Below, one piece after another: positions 25,005 to 57,609 of a DNA stretch of 64,000 bases. The DNA is taken from NCBI RefSeq assembly GCF_041296385.1, contig NW_027184063.1, positions 1,736,001 through 1,800,000 of the forward strand, written 5' to 3'. The stretch comes from Aphelocoma coerulescens. Taxonomy: Eukaryota > Chordata > Aves > Passeriformes > Corvidae. Both the position numbers and the translations under genes were made by a program. Numbering within the stretch: position 1 is the stretch's first letter; the number at the start of each line of letters is the position of its first letter. Below the pieces are notes generated by a model, which saw nothing but the letters and a program-made list of their open reading frames with translations, was not told where the DNA came from and made no database searches.

Positions 25005-27640
25005 CCCCCAAAATCCGCCTGGGGGAGGGGGAGGGGGGGATTGTCCCCAAATCCCCACCCGGGACCCCAAAATCCACCGGGATTGTCCCCAAATCCCCCC
25101 GGACCCCAAAATCCACCCGTGATTGTCCCCAAATCCCCCCGGACCCCAAAACCTCCCTGGGATTGTCCCCAAATCCCCCCCCGGGACCCCAAAACCTCCC
25201 TGGGATTGTCCCCAAATCCCCCTCAGACCCCAAAATCCCCCCGGGATTGTCCCCAAATCCCCCTCGGACCCCAAAATCCTCCCGCACCCCAAATTATCCC
25301 CGGACCCCAAAATCCTCCCGGACCCCAAAATCACCCCTGGGATTGTCCCCAAATTCCCCCCCCCGGACCCCAAAATCCCCCCGGGATTGTCCCCAAATCC
25401 CCCACCCCGGGACCCCAAAATCCCCCCGGGATTGTCCCCAAATGCCCCCGGACCCCAAAACCTCCCTGGGATTGTCCCCAAATTCCCCCCCTCAGACCCC
25501 AAAATCCCCCCCGGGATTGTCCCCAAATTCCCCCCCTCAGACCCCAAAATCCCCCCCGGGATTGTCCCCAAATCCCCCTCCGGGACCCCAAAATCCCCCC
25601 GTGATTGTCCCCAAATCCCCCTCAGACCCCCAAATCCCCCCGGGATTGTCCCCAAATCCCCCTCAGACCCCAAAATCCCCCCGGGATTGTCCCCAAATCC
25701 CCCTCAGACCCCAAAATCCCCCCGGGATTGTCCCCAAATCCCCCCCCGGGACCCCAAAACCTCCCTGGGATTGTCCCCAAATCCCCCCCGGGACCCCAAA
25801 ATCCCCCCGGGATTGTCCCCAAATCCCCCTCCGGGACCCCAAAATCCCCCCGTGATTGTCCCCAAATCCCCCTCAGACCCCAAAATCCCCCCGGGATTGT
25901 CCCCAAATCCCCCTCAGACCCCAAAATCCCCCCGGGATTGTCCCCAAATCCCCCTCAGACCCCAAAATCCCCCCGGGATTGTCCCCAAAATCCCCCTCGG
26001 ACCCCAAAATCCCCCTCAGACCCCAAAATCCCCCCGTGATTGTCCCCAAATCCCCCTCGGACCCCAAAATCCCCCCGGGATTGTCCCCAAATCCCCCTCA
26101 GACCCCAAAATCCCCCCGGGATTGTCCCCAAAATCCCCCTCGGACCCCAAAATCCCCCTCAGACCCCAAAATCCCCCCGGGATTGTCCCCAAATCCCCCT
26201 CAGACCCCAAAATCCCCCCGGGATTGTCCCCAAATCCCCCCGGACCCCAAAATCCCCCCGGGATTGTCCCCAAATCCCCCCGGAACCCCAAAATCCCCCC
26301 GGGATTGTCCCCAAATCCCCCTCAGACCCCAAAATCCCCCCGGGATTGTCCCCAAATCCCCCTCGGACCCCAAAATCCCCCCGGGATTGTCCCCAAATTC
26401 CCCCCCGGGACCCCAAAACCTCCCCGGGATTGTCCCCAAATCCCCCTCAGACCCCAAAACCTCCCCGGGATTGTCCCCAAATTCCCCCCCGGGGGCCCCA
26501 AAAATCCCCCCGGGGTTGTCCCAAAATCCCCCTCAGACCCCAAAATCCCTCCTGGGATTGTCCCCAAATCCCCCTCAGACCCCAAAATCCCCCCGGGATT
26601 GTCCCCAAATCCCCCCCGGGGGCCCCAAAATCCCCCCGGGATTGTCCCCAAATCCCCCCCGGGGGCCCCAAAATCCCCCCGGAATTGTCCCCAAATTCCC
26701 CCCCGGGACCCCAAAATCCCCCCGGGATTGTCCCCAAATCCCCCCCCCGGGACCCCAAAATCCCCCCGGGATTGTCCCCAAATTCCCCCCCGGGACCCCA
26801 AAATCCCCCCGGGATTGTCCCCAAATCCCCCCCGGGGGCCCCAAAATCCCCCCGGGATTGTCCCCAAATCCCCCTCGGACCCCAAAATCCTCCCGCACCC
26901 CAAATTATCCCTGGACCCCAAAATCCTCCCGGACCCCAAAATCACCCCTGGGATTGTCCCCAAAATCCCTCCCGGGACCCCAAAATCCCCCCGGGATTGT
27001 CCCCAAATCCCCCCCCGGGACCCCAAAATCCACCCGTGATTGTCCCCAAATCCCCCCTCGGGACCCCAAAATCCCCACCGGGATTGTCCCCAAATCCCCC
27101 CGGACCCCAAAATCCCCCCGGGATTGTCCCCAAATCCCCCTCAGACCCCAAAATCCCCCCGGGATTGTCCCTAAATCCCCCTCAGACCCCAAAATCCCCC
27201 CGGAATTGTCCCCAAATTCCCCCCCGGGACCCCAAAATCCCCCCGGGATTGTCCCCAAATCCCCCTCAGACCCCAAAATCCCCCCGGGGTTGTCCCCAAA
27301 TTCCCCCCCCGGGACCCCAAAATCCCCCCGGAATTGTCCCCAAATCCCCCTCAGACCCCAAAATCCCCCCGGGATTGTCCCCAAATCCCCTCAGACCCCA
27401 AAATCCACCCGGGATTGTCCCCAAATCCCCCTCGGACCCCAAAATCCTCCCGCACCCCAAATTATCCCCGGACCCCAAAATCCTCCCGGACCCCAAAATC
27501 ACCCCTGGGATTGTCCCCAAATTCCCCCCCCGGACCCCAAAATCCCCCCGGAATTGTCCCCAAATCCCCCTCAGACCCCAAAATCCCCCCGGGATTGTCC
27601 CCAAATCCCCCTCAGACCCAAAATCCCGCCCAAACCCCAA
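25005..27640. repeat. ~41-bp GGGATTGTCCCCAAATCC minisatellite
   Basis: About 60-65 copies of a unit with GGGATTGTCCCC, AAATCCCCCTCAG and ACCCCAAAATCCCCCC. It starts directly after the TATA-promoter donor, so lies in ALDOA intron 1. A ~95-bp block with CGCACCCCAAATTATCC recurs three times (about 25270, 26890, 27450). Free of stops in several frames; not coding. Confidence 0.9.
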
Positions 27641-28227
27641 ATTCCCCCCCCCGAGATGGGGCTGGGACACCCCCAAAAATCCCCCTGCACCCCAAACCTG
27701 CCCCCAGTGCCCAAACTTGATCCCGGGCACCACAAAACCCACACTGGACCCCAAAATTCCCTTCCTGACCCCCCCAAAACCCCAGAAATGACCCCCCGGG
27801 ACCCCAGAACTGACCCTGAACCCCAAAACTGCCGCCGAACCCCCCATTTTTTACCCCCCCCGAACCCCCAAACTGACCCTCGTGAGCCCCGAATTTGCCC
27901 CGTCTGAACCCCAAAACTGATCCCTCCGAACCCCCAAAATTTCCCTGGACCCCAAAATTGACCCTGAACCCCAAAACTCCGCCAAGAACCCCCAAAAACG
28001 ACCCCCTCTGAACCCCAAAACGCCGCCCGAACCCCTCAAAGTCTCCCCTTTGTACCCCAAAAATGACCCTCCCCAAACACCCGGACACCCCCTGAACGCC
28101 AGAAACCTCAGGGCCACCCCTCAGAAACCACGAATTCCTCTTGGACCCCCCCAAAATCCCCTCGGGAACCCCAAAATTCTCCAGGGAACCCCAAAATCCC
28201 CCCGGGGACCCCCAGACCCCGGGTGGG
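27641..28227. repeat. Decayed CCCCAAAACTGACCC repeats
   Basis: Loose ~16-35 bp repeats of ACCCCAAAA with GACCCTGA spacers, more diverged than the neighbouring array, leading into the CRE-containing promoter block. Confidence 0.6.
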
Positions 28228-28348
28228 CCCCACCGTGACTCAGCTCGCGGCGTTGCCCTTTTAAGGCTCCGCCCACTTGGGGCGGGTACGCGGTGACGTC
28301 ACCGCCACAAGCCCCGCGCCGTCCCCCGAGCGCCACTGCCGGGCCCAG
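28228..28348 (+). promoter_or_regulatory. ALDOA: Candidate ubiquitous ALDOA promoter and non-coding first exon
   Basis: A compact non-repetitive CpG-rich block. It has AP-1 TGACTCAG (28236-28243), a TATA-like TTTTAAG (28259-28265), GC boxes (CTCCGCCCAC, GGGGCGGG) and a perfect palindromic CRE TGACGTCA (28294-28301). It ends at a splice donor CCCAG|GTGGGG (exon end 28348). It is the second such block upstream of the ALDOA ATG, in the position of the housekeeping promoter of mammalian ALDOA. The start site within it is unknown. Confidence 0.6.
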
Positions 28349-28371
28349 GTGGGGGGGGGGGGGAGGGGGGG

Positions 28372-31300
28372 AGGCGGAATTTGGGGTGAAAAAGGGCGAT
28401 TTTGGGGCCGGGCGGGGAGTTGTGAGGGAGAAGGGTCTGAATTTGGGGTGGAAAGGGCGGAATTTGGGGGGTGAAGGCAAAATTGGGGGTCCTGGAGGAG
28501 GTTTTGGGAAGTGGGGGGAAATGGTGAGGTAAAAAGTTCAGGTTTTGAGGTAAAAAGTTCAGGTTTTGAGGTAGAAAGTGCGGATTTTGAGACAAAAATG
28601 TAGATTTTGGGGTGAAAAGTGTAGATTTTGGGGGTTAGGGTGAAATCCTGAAGTGCAAAAGCGCAGATTTAGAGGTGAAAAGTGCAGATTTTGGGGTCTG
28701 AGGCAGATTCTGGGGAGTGGGAGGAAATCATGAGGGGAAAGGAGCAGATTTTGAGGTAAAAGATGCAAATTTTGGGGTGCGGGGCAGATTTTGGGGTGAA
28801 AAAGGGCGATTTTGGGGCCGGGCGGGGAGTTGTGAGGGAGAAGGGTCTGAATTTGGGGTGGAAATGGCGGAATTTGGGGGGAGAAGGCAAAATTGGGGGT
28901 CCTGGAGGAGGTTTTGGGAGGTGGGGGGAAATGGTGAGATAAAAAGTTCGGGGTCTGAGGTAAAAAGTGCAGGTTTTGAGGTAGAAAAGTAGATTTTGGG
29001 GTGAAAAAGGCAGATTTTGGGTCTTAGGATGAAATGCTGAAGTAAAAAAGTGCAGATTTTGAGGTGAAAAGTGCAGATTTGGAGGTGAAAAGTGCAGATT
29101 TGAGGTCCTGGGGAAGGGTTTGGGAGGTGGGAGAAAATGGTGAGGTAAAAAGTTCAGGTTTTGAGGTAAAAAGTGCAGATTTTGAGATAAAAATGCAGAT
29201 TTTGGGGTGAAAAAGGCAGATTTTGGGGCGTGGGGTGAAATCGTGAAGTAAGAAAGGGCAGATTTAGAGGTGAAAAGTGCAGATTTTGGGGTCTGAGGCG
29301 GATTCTGGGGAGTGGGAGGAAATCATGAGGGGAAAGGAGCAGATTTTGAGGTAAAAGATGCAAATTTTGGGGTGCGGAGCAGATTTTGGGGTAAAAAAGG
29401 GCGATTTTGGGGCCGGGCGGGGAGTTGTGAGGGAGAAGGGTCTGAATTTGGGGTGGAAATGGCGGAATTTGGGGGGTGAAGGCAAAATTGGGGGTCCTGG
29501 AGGAGGTATTGGGAAGTGGGGGGAAATGGTGAGGTAAAAAGTTCGGGGTCTGAGGTAAAAAGTGCAGGTTTTGAGGTAGAAAAGTAGATTTTGGGGTGAA
29601 AAAGGCAGATTTTGGGGGTTGGGATGAAGTGCTGAAGTAAAAAAGTGCAGATTTTGAGGTGAAAAGTGCAGATTTGGAGGTGAAAAGTGCAGATTTGGGG
29701 TCCTGGGGAAGGGTTTGGGAGGTGGGAGAAAATGGTGAGGTAAAAAGTTCAGGTTTTGAGGTAAAAAGTCCAGGTTTTGAGGTAGAAAGTGCAGATTTTG
29801 AGATAAAAATGCAGATTTTGGGGTGAAAAAGGCAGATCTTGGGGCGTGGGGTGAAATCGTGAAGTAAGAAAGGGCAGATTTAGAGGTGAAAAGTGCAGAT
29901 TTTGGGGTCTGAGGCAGATTCTGGGGAGTGGGAGGAAATCATGAGGGGAAAGGAGCAGATTTTGAGGTAAAAGATGCAAATTTTGGGGTGCGGTGCAGAT
30001 TTTGGGGTGAAAAAGGGCGATTTTGGGGCCGGGCGGGGAGTTGTGAGGGAGAAGGGTCTGAATTTGGGGTGGAAATGGCGGAATTTGGGGGGTGAAGGCA
30101 AAATTGGGGGTCCTGGAGGAGGTATTGGGAAGTGGGGGGAAATGGTGAGGTAAAAAGTTCGGGGTCTGAGGTAAAAAGTGCAGGTTTTGAGGTAGAAAAG
30201 TAGATTTTGGGGTGAAAAAGGCAGATTTTGGGTCTTAGGATGAAATGCTGAAGTAAAAGAGTGCAGATTTGGAGGTGAAAAGTGCAGATTTGGAGTCTGA
30301 GGCAGAGTTTGGGGTCTGGGGTCGGGTTTTGGGGGATGGGATGAAATGGTGAGGTAAAAAGTTCAGGTTTTGAGGTAAAAAGTTCAGGTTTTGAGGTAGA
30401 AAGTGCGGATTTTGAGATAAAAATGCAGATTTGGGGGTGAAAAAGGCAGATTTTGGGGCGTGGGGTGAAATGCTGAAGTAAGAAAGTGCAGATTTTGAGG
30501 TGAAAAGTGGAGATTTTGGGGTCTGGGGCAGATTTTGGGGTCTGGGAGGAAATCGTGAGGTAAAAAGTGCAGATTTTGAGGTAAAAGATGCAAATTTTGG
30601 GGTGCGGGGCAGATTTTGGGGTGAAAAAGGGCGATTTTAGGGCCGGGCGGGGAGTTGTGAGGGAGAAGGGTCTGAATTTGGGGTGGAAATGGCGGAATTT
30701 GGGGGGTGAAGGCAAAATTGGGGGTCCTGGAGGAGGTTTTGGGAAGTGGGGGGAAATGGTGAGGTAAAAAGTTCGGGGTCTGAGGTAAAAAGTGCAGGTT
30801 TTGAGGTAGAAAAGTAGATTTTGGGGTGAAAAAGGCAGATTTTGGGTCTTAGGATGAAGTGCTGAAGTAAAAAAGTGCAGATTTTGAGGTGAAAAGTGCA
30901 GATTTGGAGGTGAAAAGTGCAGATTTGGAGTCTGAGGCAGAGTTTGGGGTCTGGGGTCGGGTTTTGGGGATTGGGAGGAAATGGTGAGGTAAAAAGTTCA
31001 GGTTTTGAGGTAAAAAGTCCAGGTTTTGAGGTAGAAAGTGCGGATTTTGAGATAAAAATGCAGATTTGGGGGTGAAAAAGGCAGATTTTGGGGCGTGGGG
31101 TGAAATGCTGAAGTAAGAAAGTGCAGATTTTGAGGTGAAAAGTGGAGATTTTGGGGTCTGGGGCAGATTTTGGGGTCTGGGAGGAAATCGTGAGGTAAAA
31201 AGTGCAGATTTTGAGGTAAAAGATGCAAATTTTGGGGTGTGGGGCAGATTTTGGGGTGAAAAAGGGCGATTTTGGGGGTGGGTGGGGAGTTGTGAGGGAA

Positions 31301-33420
31301 AAGGGGCTGAATTTGGGGTGGAAAGGGCGGAATTTGGGGGGTGAAGGCAAAATTGGGGGTCCTGGAGGAGGTTTTGGGAGGTGGGGGGAAATGGTGAGGT
31401 AAAAAGTTTGGGGTCTGAGGTAAAAAGTGCAGGTTTTGAGGTAGAAAAGTAGATTTTGGGGTGAAAAAGGCAGATTTTGGGTCTTAGGATGAAATGCTGA
31501 AGTAAAAGAGTGCAGATTTGGAGGTGAAAAGTGAAGATTTGGGGTCCTGGGGAAGGGTTTGGGAGGTGGGAGGAAATGGTGAGGTAAAAAGTTCAGGTTT
31601 TGAGGTAAAAAGTTCAGGTTTTGAGGTAGAAAGTGCGGATTTTGAGATAAAAATGCAGATTTTGGGATGAAAAAGGCAGATTTTGGGGCTTGGGATGAAA
31701 TGCTGAAGTAAGAAAGTGCAGATTTTGAGGTGAAAAGTGAAGATTTTGGGGTCTGAGGCAGACTTTGGGGTTTGGGGTCGGGTTTTGGGGATTGGGAGGA
31801 AATGGTGAGGTAAAAAGTTCAGGTTTTGAGGTAGAAAGTGCGGATTTTGAGATAAAAATGCAGATTTGGGGATGAAAAAGGCAGATTTTGGGGCTTGGGA
31901 TGAAATGCTGAAGTAAGAAAGTGCAGATTTTGAGGTGAAAAGTGGAGATTTTGGGGTCTGAGGCAGATTCTGGGGAGTGGGAGGAAATCATGAGGGGAAA
32001 GGAGCAGATTTTGAGGTAAAAGATGCAAATTTTGGGGTGCGGGGCAGATTTTGGGGTGAAAAAGGGCGATTTTAGGGCCGGGCGGGGAGTTGTGAGGGAG
32101 AAGGGTCTGAATTTGGAGTGGAAAAGGCGGAATTTGGGGGGTGAAGGCAAAATTGGGGGTCCTGGAGGAGGTTTTGGGAAGTGGGGGGAAATGGTGAGGT
32201 AAAAAGTTCGGGGTCTGAGGTAAAAAGTGCAGGTTTTGAGGTAGAAAGTGCGGATTTTGAGATAAAAATGCAGATTTGGGGGTGAAAAAGGCAGATTTTG
32301 GGGCGTGGGGTGAAATCCTGAAGTGCAGAAGTACAGATTTTGAGATGAAAAGTGCAGATTTTGGGGTCTGGGGCGGATTTTGGGGAGTGGGAGGAAATGG
32401 TGAGGCAAAAAGCAGATTTTGAGGTAAAAAATGGAAATTTTGTTGCTTGGGAGGAAATCCTGAAGTACAAAAGTGAAGATTTTCGGGTGAAAAGTGGAGA
32501 TTTTGAGGTGAAAAGTGCAGATTTTGGGGTCTGAGGCAGATTCTGGGGAGTGGGAGGAAATTGTGAGGCAAAAAGTTCAGATTTTGAGGTAAAAGATGCA
32601 AATTTTGGGGTGTGGGGCAGATTTTGGGGTGAAAAAGGGCGATTTTGGGGGTGGGTGGGGAGTTGTGAGGGAAAAGGGGCTGAATTTGGGGTGAAAAAGG
32701 CGAAATTTGGGAGAGAAAGGGCAGATTTTGGTATCTGCGGGGAGGTTTTGGGGATGGGAGCAATTTGTGAGGTAAAAAGTGCAGGTTTTGAGGTAAAAAA
32801 GTAGATTTTCTGGTAAAAAATGCAAATTTTGGGGTTTGGGAGGAAATCCTGAGGTAGAAAAGTGCAGATTTTGTGATGAAAAGTGCAGATTTTGGGGTCT
32901 GGGGCAGATTTTGGGGTGTGGGAGGAAATCGTGGGGTAAAAAATGCAAATTTTGAGGTAAAAACTGCAAATTTGGGGTGTTGGAAGGAAATCCTGAGGTG
33001 AAAGGAGCAGATTTTGAGGGAAAAAGTGCAGATTTGGGGATTGGGGTGGATTTTGGGGTTAAAAAACGCAGATTTGGGGCATCTGGGGCCGATTTGGGAG
33101 TAAAAAAATGCAGAATTGGGTGTGTGGTAGGAAATTGTGAGGTTGAAAAGGCAGAATTTTGGGTAAAAAGGACAAATTTTGAGGTAAAAATGCAGATTTT
33201 GGGGTGAAAAGGTAAATCTTGGGATTTGGGGAGAAAATTCTGAGGCAAAAAAATGAGATTTTGGGGTCTGGCCACAGATTTTGGGGTGAAAATGAAGATT
33301 TGAGGGGGGCTGGAGCAGGTTTTGGGCAGAAAATGCAGATTTTGGGGTGAAAGGGGCAGATTTTGGTGCCTGGACGGAGATTTTGAGGTGTAAAAGGTCA
33401 ATATTGGGGTGGAAAGGGCA
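28372..33420. repeat. ~24-bp AAAAGTGCAGATTTTGGGG array with ~600-bp higher-order units
   Basis: The landmark GGCGATTTTGGGGCCGGG, or its variant, recurs near 28395, 28805, 29400, 30016, 30625, 31265, 32067 and 32640, so units are about 410-800 bp. AT-richer than the rest of the window. Spans most of ALDOA intron 1. No exon recognised. Confidence 0.9.
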
Positions 33421-34030
33421 GATTTGGGGTGAAAATGGCAGATTTTTGTGCCTGGGGGGCAGATTTGGGGCTAAAAAGTCGGATTTTGAGGCAAAAAGGG
33501 AGATTTTGGGGCAGAAATGGGCAAAAAGGGGCAAATTTGGGGTAAAAATGGGAAATTTGGGGTGGAAAGGGTCAGATTTGGGGTAAAAATGGCCAGATTG
33601 GGGCAAAAAGGGGCAGATTTGGGGTTAAAAATGGGCAGATTTGGGGTAAAAATGTGAAATTTGGGGTGAAAAGGGGCAGATTTGGGGTGAGAATGGCCAA
33701 ATTGGGGCAACAAGGGGCAGATTTGGGGTTAAAAATGGGAAATTTGGGGCAAAAAGGGGCAGATTTGGGGTGAGAATGGCCAAATTGGGGCAAAAAGGGG
33801 CAGATTTGGGGTTAAAAATGGGAAATTTGGGGCAAAAAGGGGCAGATTTGGGGTAAAAATGGCAAAATTGGGGCAAAAAGGCGCAGATTTGGGGTAAAAA
33901 TGGGAAATTTGGGGCAAAAAGGGGCAGATTTGGGGTAAAAATGGGAAATTTGGGGTGAAAAGGCGCAGATTTGGGGTTAAAATGGGCAATCTGGGGTGAA
34001 AAGGGGCAGATTTGGGGTTAAAAAGCTGCT
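33421..34030. repeat. GGGGCAAAAAGGGGCAGATTT array
   Basis: Units of ~24-48 bp alternating GGGGCAGATTTGGGG and TAAAAATGGGAAATTTGGGG, a diverged relative of the preceding array. Confidence 0.85.
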
Positions 34031-34204
34031 TTTGCTGCTTGGAGGGAGATTTGGGGCTGCAAAAAGTCCGATTTGGGGCAGGAAGGGTCAAACCTGAGGT
34101 GAAAAAGGTGAAATCCGAGGTGAAAATTACAAATTCGGGGGTGAAGGGGGCAGATTTTGGGGTGCAAAAGTCGAATTTGAGGGGTGAAAAAGGCGGAATT
34201 TGGG

Positions 34205-34408
34205 GGTGAAAGCCGCGATTTTGGGGTGAAAGCGGCGGTGGGGGAGGGGAGGGGCCCCTTCCCGGTCCCTTCCTGGTTTTTTTTCCTTCCTCCTCCTCCT
34301 CCTCCTCCTCCTCCCCTTGAAACGCCCTTGGGGGGGGCGGGGCCGGCCCGGGGCCATTCCCGGATTTCGGGGCCCCCCCTGAGGCATTCCCGGCTCGGCT
34401 CCCGCAGC
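34205..34408 (+). promoter_or_regulatory. Non-repetitive GC-rich block, possible extra ALDOA promoter or exon edge
   Basis: Between two arrays is a block with GGGGCGGGGCC boxes, a (TCC)n tract at about 34288-34314, and an acceptor-like end CTCGGCTCCCGCAG at 34395-34408. It could contain a further non-coding ALDOA exon, or simply be the unique seed of the following CTCCCGGACA repeat. Weak evidence. Confidence 0.25.
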
Positions 34409-34600
34409 TCCCGGACACTCCGGACACCGCCGAACACTCCCGGACATTCCCGGACACCGCCGGACACTCCCGGACACCTCCGGACACTCCCGGACACTCC
34501 CGAACACTCCCGGACACCTCCGGACACTCCCGGACACCGCCGAACACTCCCGGACACCTCCGGACACTCCCGGACACCGCCGGACACTCCCGGACACTCG
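34409..34600. repeat. CTCCCGGACAC minisatellite
   Basis: About 14 units of 11-14 bp (CTCCCGGACACCGCCGGA and CTCCCGAACA variants), starting right after the acceptor-like CCCGCAG. Confidence 0.85.
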
Positions 34601-34639
34601 GTCGGTGCCCCCACCCCCCCCGAAAAATCCTGGGTTCTT

Positions 34640-36360
34640 CCCTTGCCCCAAATCTTAGGGGTTTTTCCCTAAAATCTTGGAGTTTTTCCCTAAAATCTTG
34701 GGGGTTTTACCTTCCAAATCTTGGGGTTTTACCCTGAAACCTTCGGGGTTTTTCACTAAGATCTTGGGGGTTTTCCTTCCAAATTTGGGGGTTTTTCCCT
34801 AAAATCTTGGGGTTTTTTACCTTCCAAATCTTGGGGTTTTTTACCTTCCAAATCTTGGGGTTTTTCCCTAAAATCTTGGAGTTTTTCCCTAAGATCTTGG
34901 GGATTTTTCCCTAAAATTTTGGAGTTTTTCCCTTCAAATTTGGGGTTTTTTCCCTAAAATCTTGGGGGTTTTACCTTCCAAATCTTGGGGTTTTACCCTG
35001 AAACCTTCGGGGTTTTTCACTAAGATCTTGGGGGTTTTCCTTCCAAATTTGGGGGTTTTTCCCTAAAATCTTGGGGTTTTTTACCTTCCAAATCTTGGGG
35101 TTTTTTACCTTCCAAATCTTGGGGTTTTTCCCTAAAATCTTGGAGTTTTTCCCTAAGATCTTGGGGATTTTTCCCTAAAATTTTGGAGTTTTTCCCTTCA
35201 AATTTGGGGTTTTTTCCCTAAAATCTTGGGGGTTTTACCTTCCAAATCTTGGCGTTTTTACCTTCCAAATCTTGGGGTTTTTCCCTAAAATCTTGGGGTT
35301 TTTACCTTCCAAATCGTAGGAGTTTTTCCCTAAAATCTTGGAGTTTTTCCTAAGATCTTGGAGTTTTTTCCGTAAAATCTTGGAGTTTTTCCCTAAAATC
35401 TTGGGGTTTTTACCTTCCAAATCTTGGGGTTTTTCCCTAAAATCTTGGAGTTTTTCCCTTCAAATTTGGGGTTTTTTCCCCTAAAATCTTGGGGTTTTTT
35501 TTCCTAAAATCTTGGAGTTTTTCCCTAAAATCTTGGGGTTTTTACCTTCCAAATCTTGGGGTTTTTCCCTAAAATCTTGGAATCTTTCCCTAAGATCTTG
35601 GGGTTTTTTCCCTAAAATCTTGGAGTTTTTCCCTAAAATCTTGGGGGTTTTCCTCCTCCAAATTTGGGGGTTTTTCCCTAAAATCTTGGGGTTTTTACCT
35701 TCCAAATCTTGGGGTTTTTCCGTAAAATCTTGGAGTTTTTCCCTTCAAATTTGGGTTTTTTTTCCCTAAAATCTTGGGTTTTTTCCGTAAAATCGTGGGG
35801 GTTTTCCCTTCCAAATTTGGGGGTTTTACTCTGAAATCTTGGGGATTTTTCCCTAAGATCTTGGGGGTTTTCCTCCTCCAAATTTGGGGGTTTTACCCTG
35901 AAACCTTGGGGGTTTTTCCCTAAAATCTTGGGGTTTTTCCTTTCCAAATTTGGGGGTTTTACCCTGAAACCTTGGGGGTTTTTCCCTAAAATCTTGGGGT
36001 TTTTCCTTCCAAATTTGGGGGTTTTCCCCTAAAATCGTGGGGTTTTTACCTTCCAAATCTTGGGGGTATTTCCTCCTTGAAATCTTGGTGTTTTTCCCTA
36101 AAATCTTGGGGTTTTCCCCTAAAATCGTGGGGGTTTTACCTTCCAAATTTGGGGGTTTTCCCTAAAACCTTGGGGGTTTTTTCCCTAAAAACTTGGGGTT
36201 TTTACCTTCCAAATTTTGGGGGTTTTTTCCCTTCCAGATCTTGGAGTTTTTCCCTAAAATCTTGCAGTTTTTACTTTCCAAATTTGGTTTTTTTTCCCTA
36301 AAATCTTGGGGGTTTTTCCCTAAAATCTTGGGGTTTTTCCAAATTTTGGGGTTCCCCCTC
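34640..36360. repeat. AAAATCTTGGGGTTTTTCCCT array
   Basis: About 75 units of 20-24 bp. A block of about 250 bp (34700-34950) recurs almost exactly at 34960-35220. ALDOA intron 1. Confidence 0.9.
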
Positions 36361-36469
36361 CCCAAATCCTGGGGTTCTTCCCCCAAAAATCCTGCGCTTC
36401 CCCTGTCCCAAAATCTCCGAGTTCTTCCCCAAAATCCTGGGGGTTCTCCCGCCCAAATCCTGGGGTTCC

Positions 36470-36830
36470 CCCCAGTGTCCCCCCAGTGCCCCCCCAGTGC
36501 CCCCCAGTGTCCCCCAGTGTCCCCCAGTGCCCCCCCAGTGCCCCCCAGTGCCCCCAGTGTCCCCAGTGCCCTCCCAGTGTCCCCAGTGCCCCCCAGTGAC
36601 TCCCAGTGCCCCCCAGTGTCCCCCCAGTGTCCCCCCAGTGTCCCCCAGTGCCCCCCCAGTGCCCCCCAGTGTCCCCCAGTGTCCCCCCAGTGCCCCCCCA
36701 GTGCCCCCCCAGTGTCCCCCAATGTCCTCCCAGTTCACTCCCAATGCCCTCAGTCCCCTCCCAGTTCACTTTCAGTGCCCTCAGTTCACTCCCAGTCCCT
36801 CCCAGTGCTCCCCAGTGCCCCCGTTTTTGG
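36470..36830. repeat. CCCCCCAGTG repeat upstream of ALDOA exon 2
   Basis: 9-10 bp CCCCCAGTGT/CCCCCCAGTGC units. Every unit contains CCCCCAG, so it is a run of potential 3' splice sites 70-440 bp before the real acceptor. Confidence 0.85.
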
Positions 36831-36910
36831 GGACACCCTTTGGGGGGGTCCCCGTGTCCCCTCCCCCCGTCGGGCAGGTGCTGAGTCAGCGCCGCTGTCC
36901 CGCAGCCGCC

Positions 36911-56852
<19,942 letters not shown>

Positions 56853-57597
56853 CCCCTGCCCCCTGCCCGCTGACCCCTGCCCACCACTGACCCCTGCCCC
56901 CTGCCCGCTGACCAGTGCCCACTGCCCGCTGACCCCTGCCCTGTGCCCGCTGACCACTGCCCTGTGCCCACTGACCAGTGCCCTGTGCCCGCTGACCCCT
57001 GCCCCCTGCCCGCTGACCACTGCCCACCACTGACCCCTGCCCACTGCCCGCTGACCAGTGCCCTGTGCCTACTGACCCCTGCCCTGTGCCCGCTGACCCC
57101 TGCCCACTGCCCGCTGACCAGTGCCCTGTGCCCACTGACCGCTGACCAGTGCCCGCTGACCCCTGCCCACCACTGACCCCTGCCCTGTGCCCACTGACCC
57201 GTGCCCACTGCCCGCTGACCCCTGCCCTGTGCCCACTGACCCCTGCCCACCACTGACCCCTGCCCTGTGCCCACTGACCCCTGCCCGCTGACCAGTGCCC
57301 TGTGCCCACTGACCCCTGCCCACTGCCCGCTGACCAGTGCCCCCTGCCCACTGCCCTGTGCCCACTGACCACTGCCCTGTGCCCACTGACTACTGCCCCC
57401 TGACCGCTGACCAGTGCCCACTGACTACTGCCCCCTGACCGCTGACCAGTGCCCGCTGCCCACCGCTGACCCCTGCCCTGTGCCCACTGACCAGTGCCCA
57501 CTGCCCCCTGCCCACTGCCCGCGCCGTGGCCACGCCCACCCGGCCAGGCCCCGCCCCCTCCCCTCCCCCCCCCAGCAATAAAAAGGTCGCGGATGAA
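56853..57597 (+). other. ALDOA: ALDOA 3' UTR made of a minisatellite
   Basis: About 0.74 kb from the stop codon to just past the AATAAA. Almost all of it is a tandem array of 20-45 bp units built from TGACCCCTGCCC and TGCCCACTGACCAGTG. Only the last 80 bases are non-repetitive. The cleavage site is not visible and the end is approximate. Confidence 0.6.
57577..57582 (+). other. ALDOA: Canonical polyadenylation signal of ALDOA
   Basis: AATAAA in the context CCCAGCAATAAAAAGG, 725 bp after the ALDOA stop codon. It is the first canonical signal downstream and precedes a G/T-rich stretch (GGGGGGGCTTTTTTGGG), as expected of a downstream element. Confidence 0.8.
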
Positions 57598-57609
57598 CCC
57601 AGGAGGCTC

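Noticed and set aside
25005..27907. Open frames of 580-680 codons (PQNPPGIVPKSPSD), collagen- or extensin-like
   Set aside because: 41-bp repeat read in three frames; no Gly-X-Y periodicity, signal peptide or unique flanking exon.
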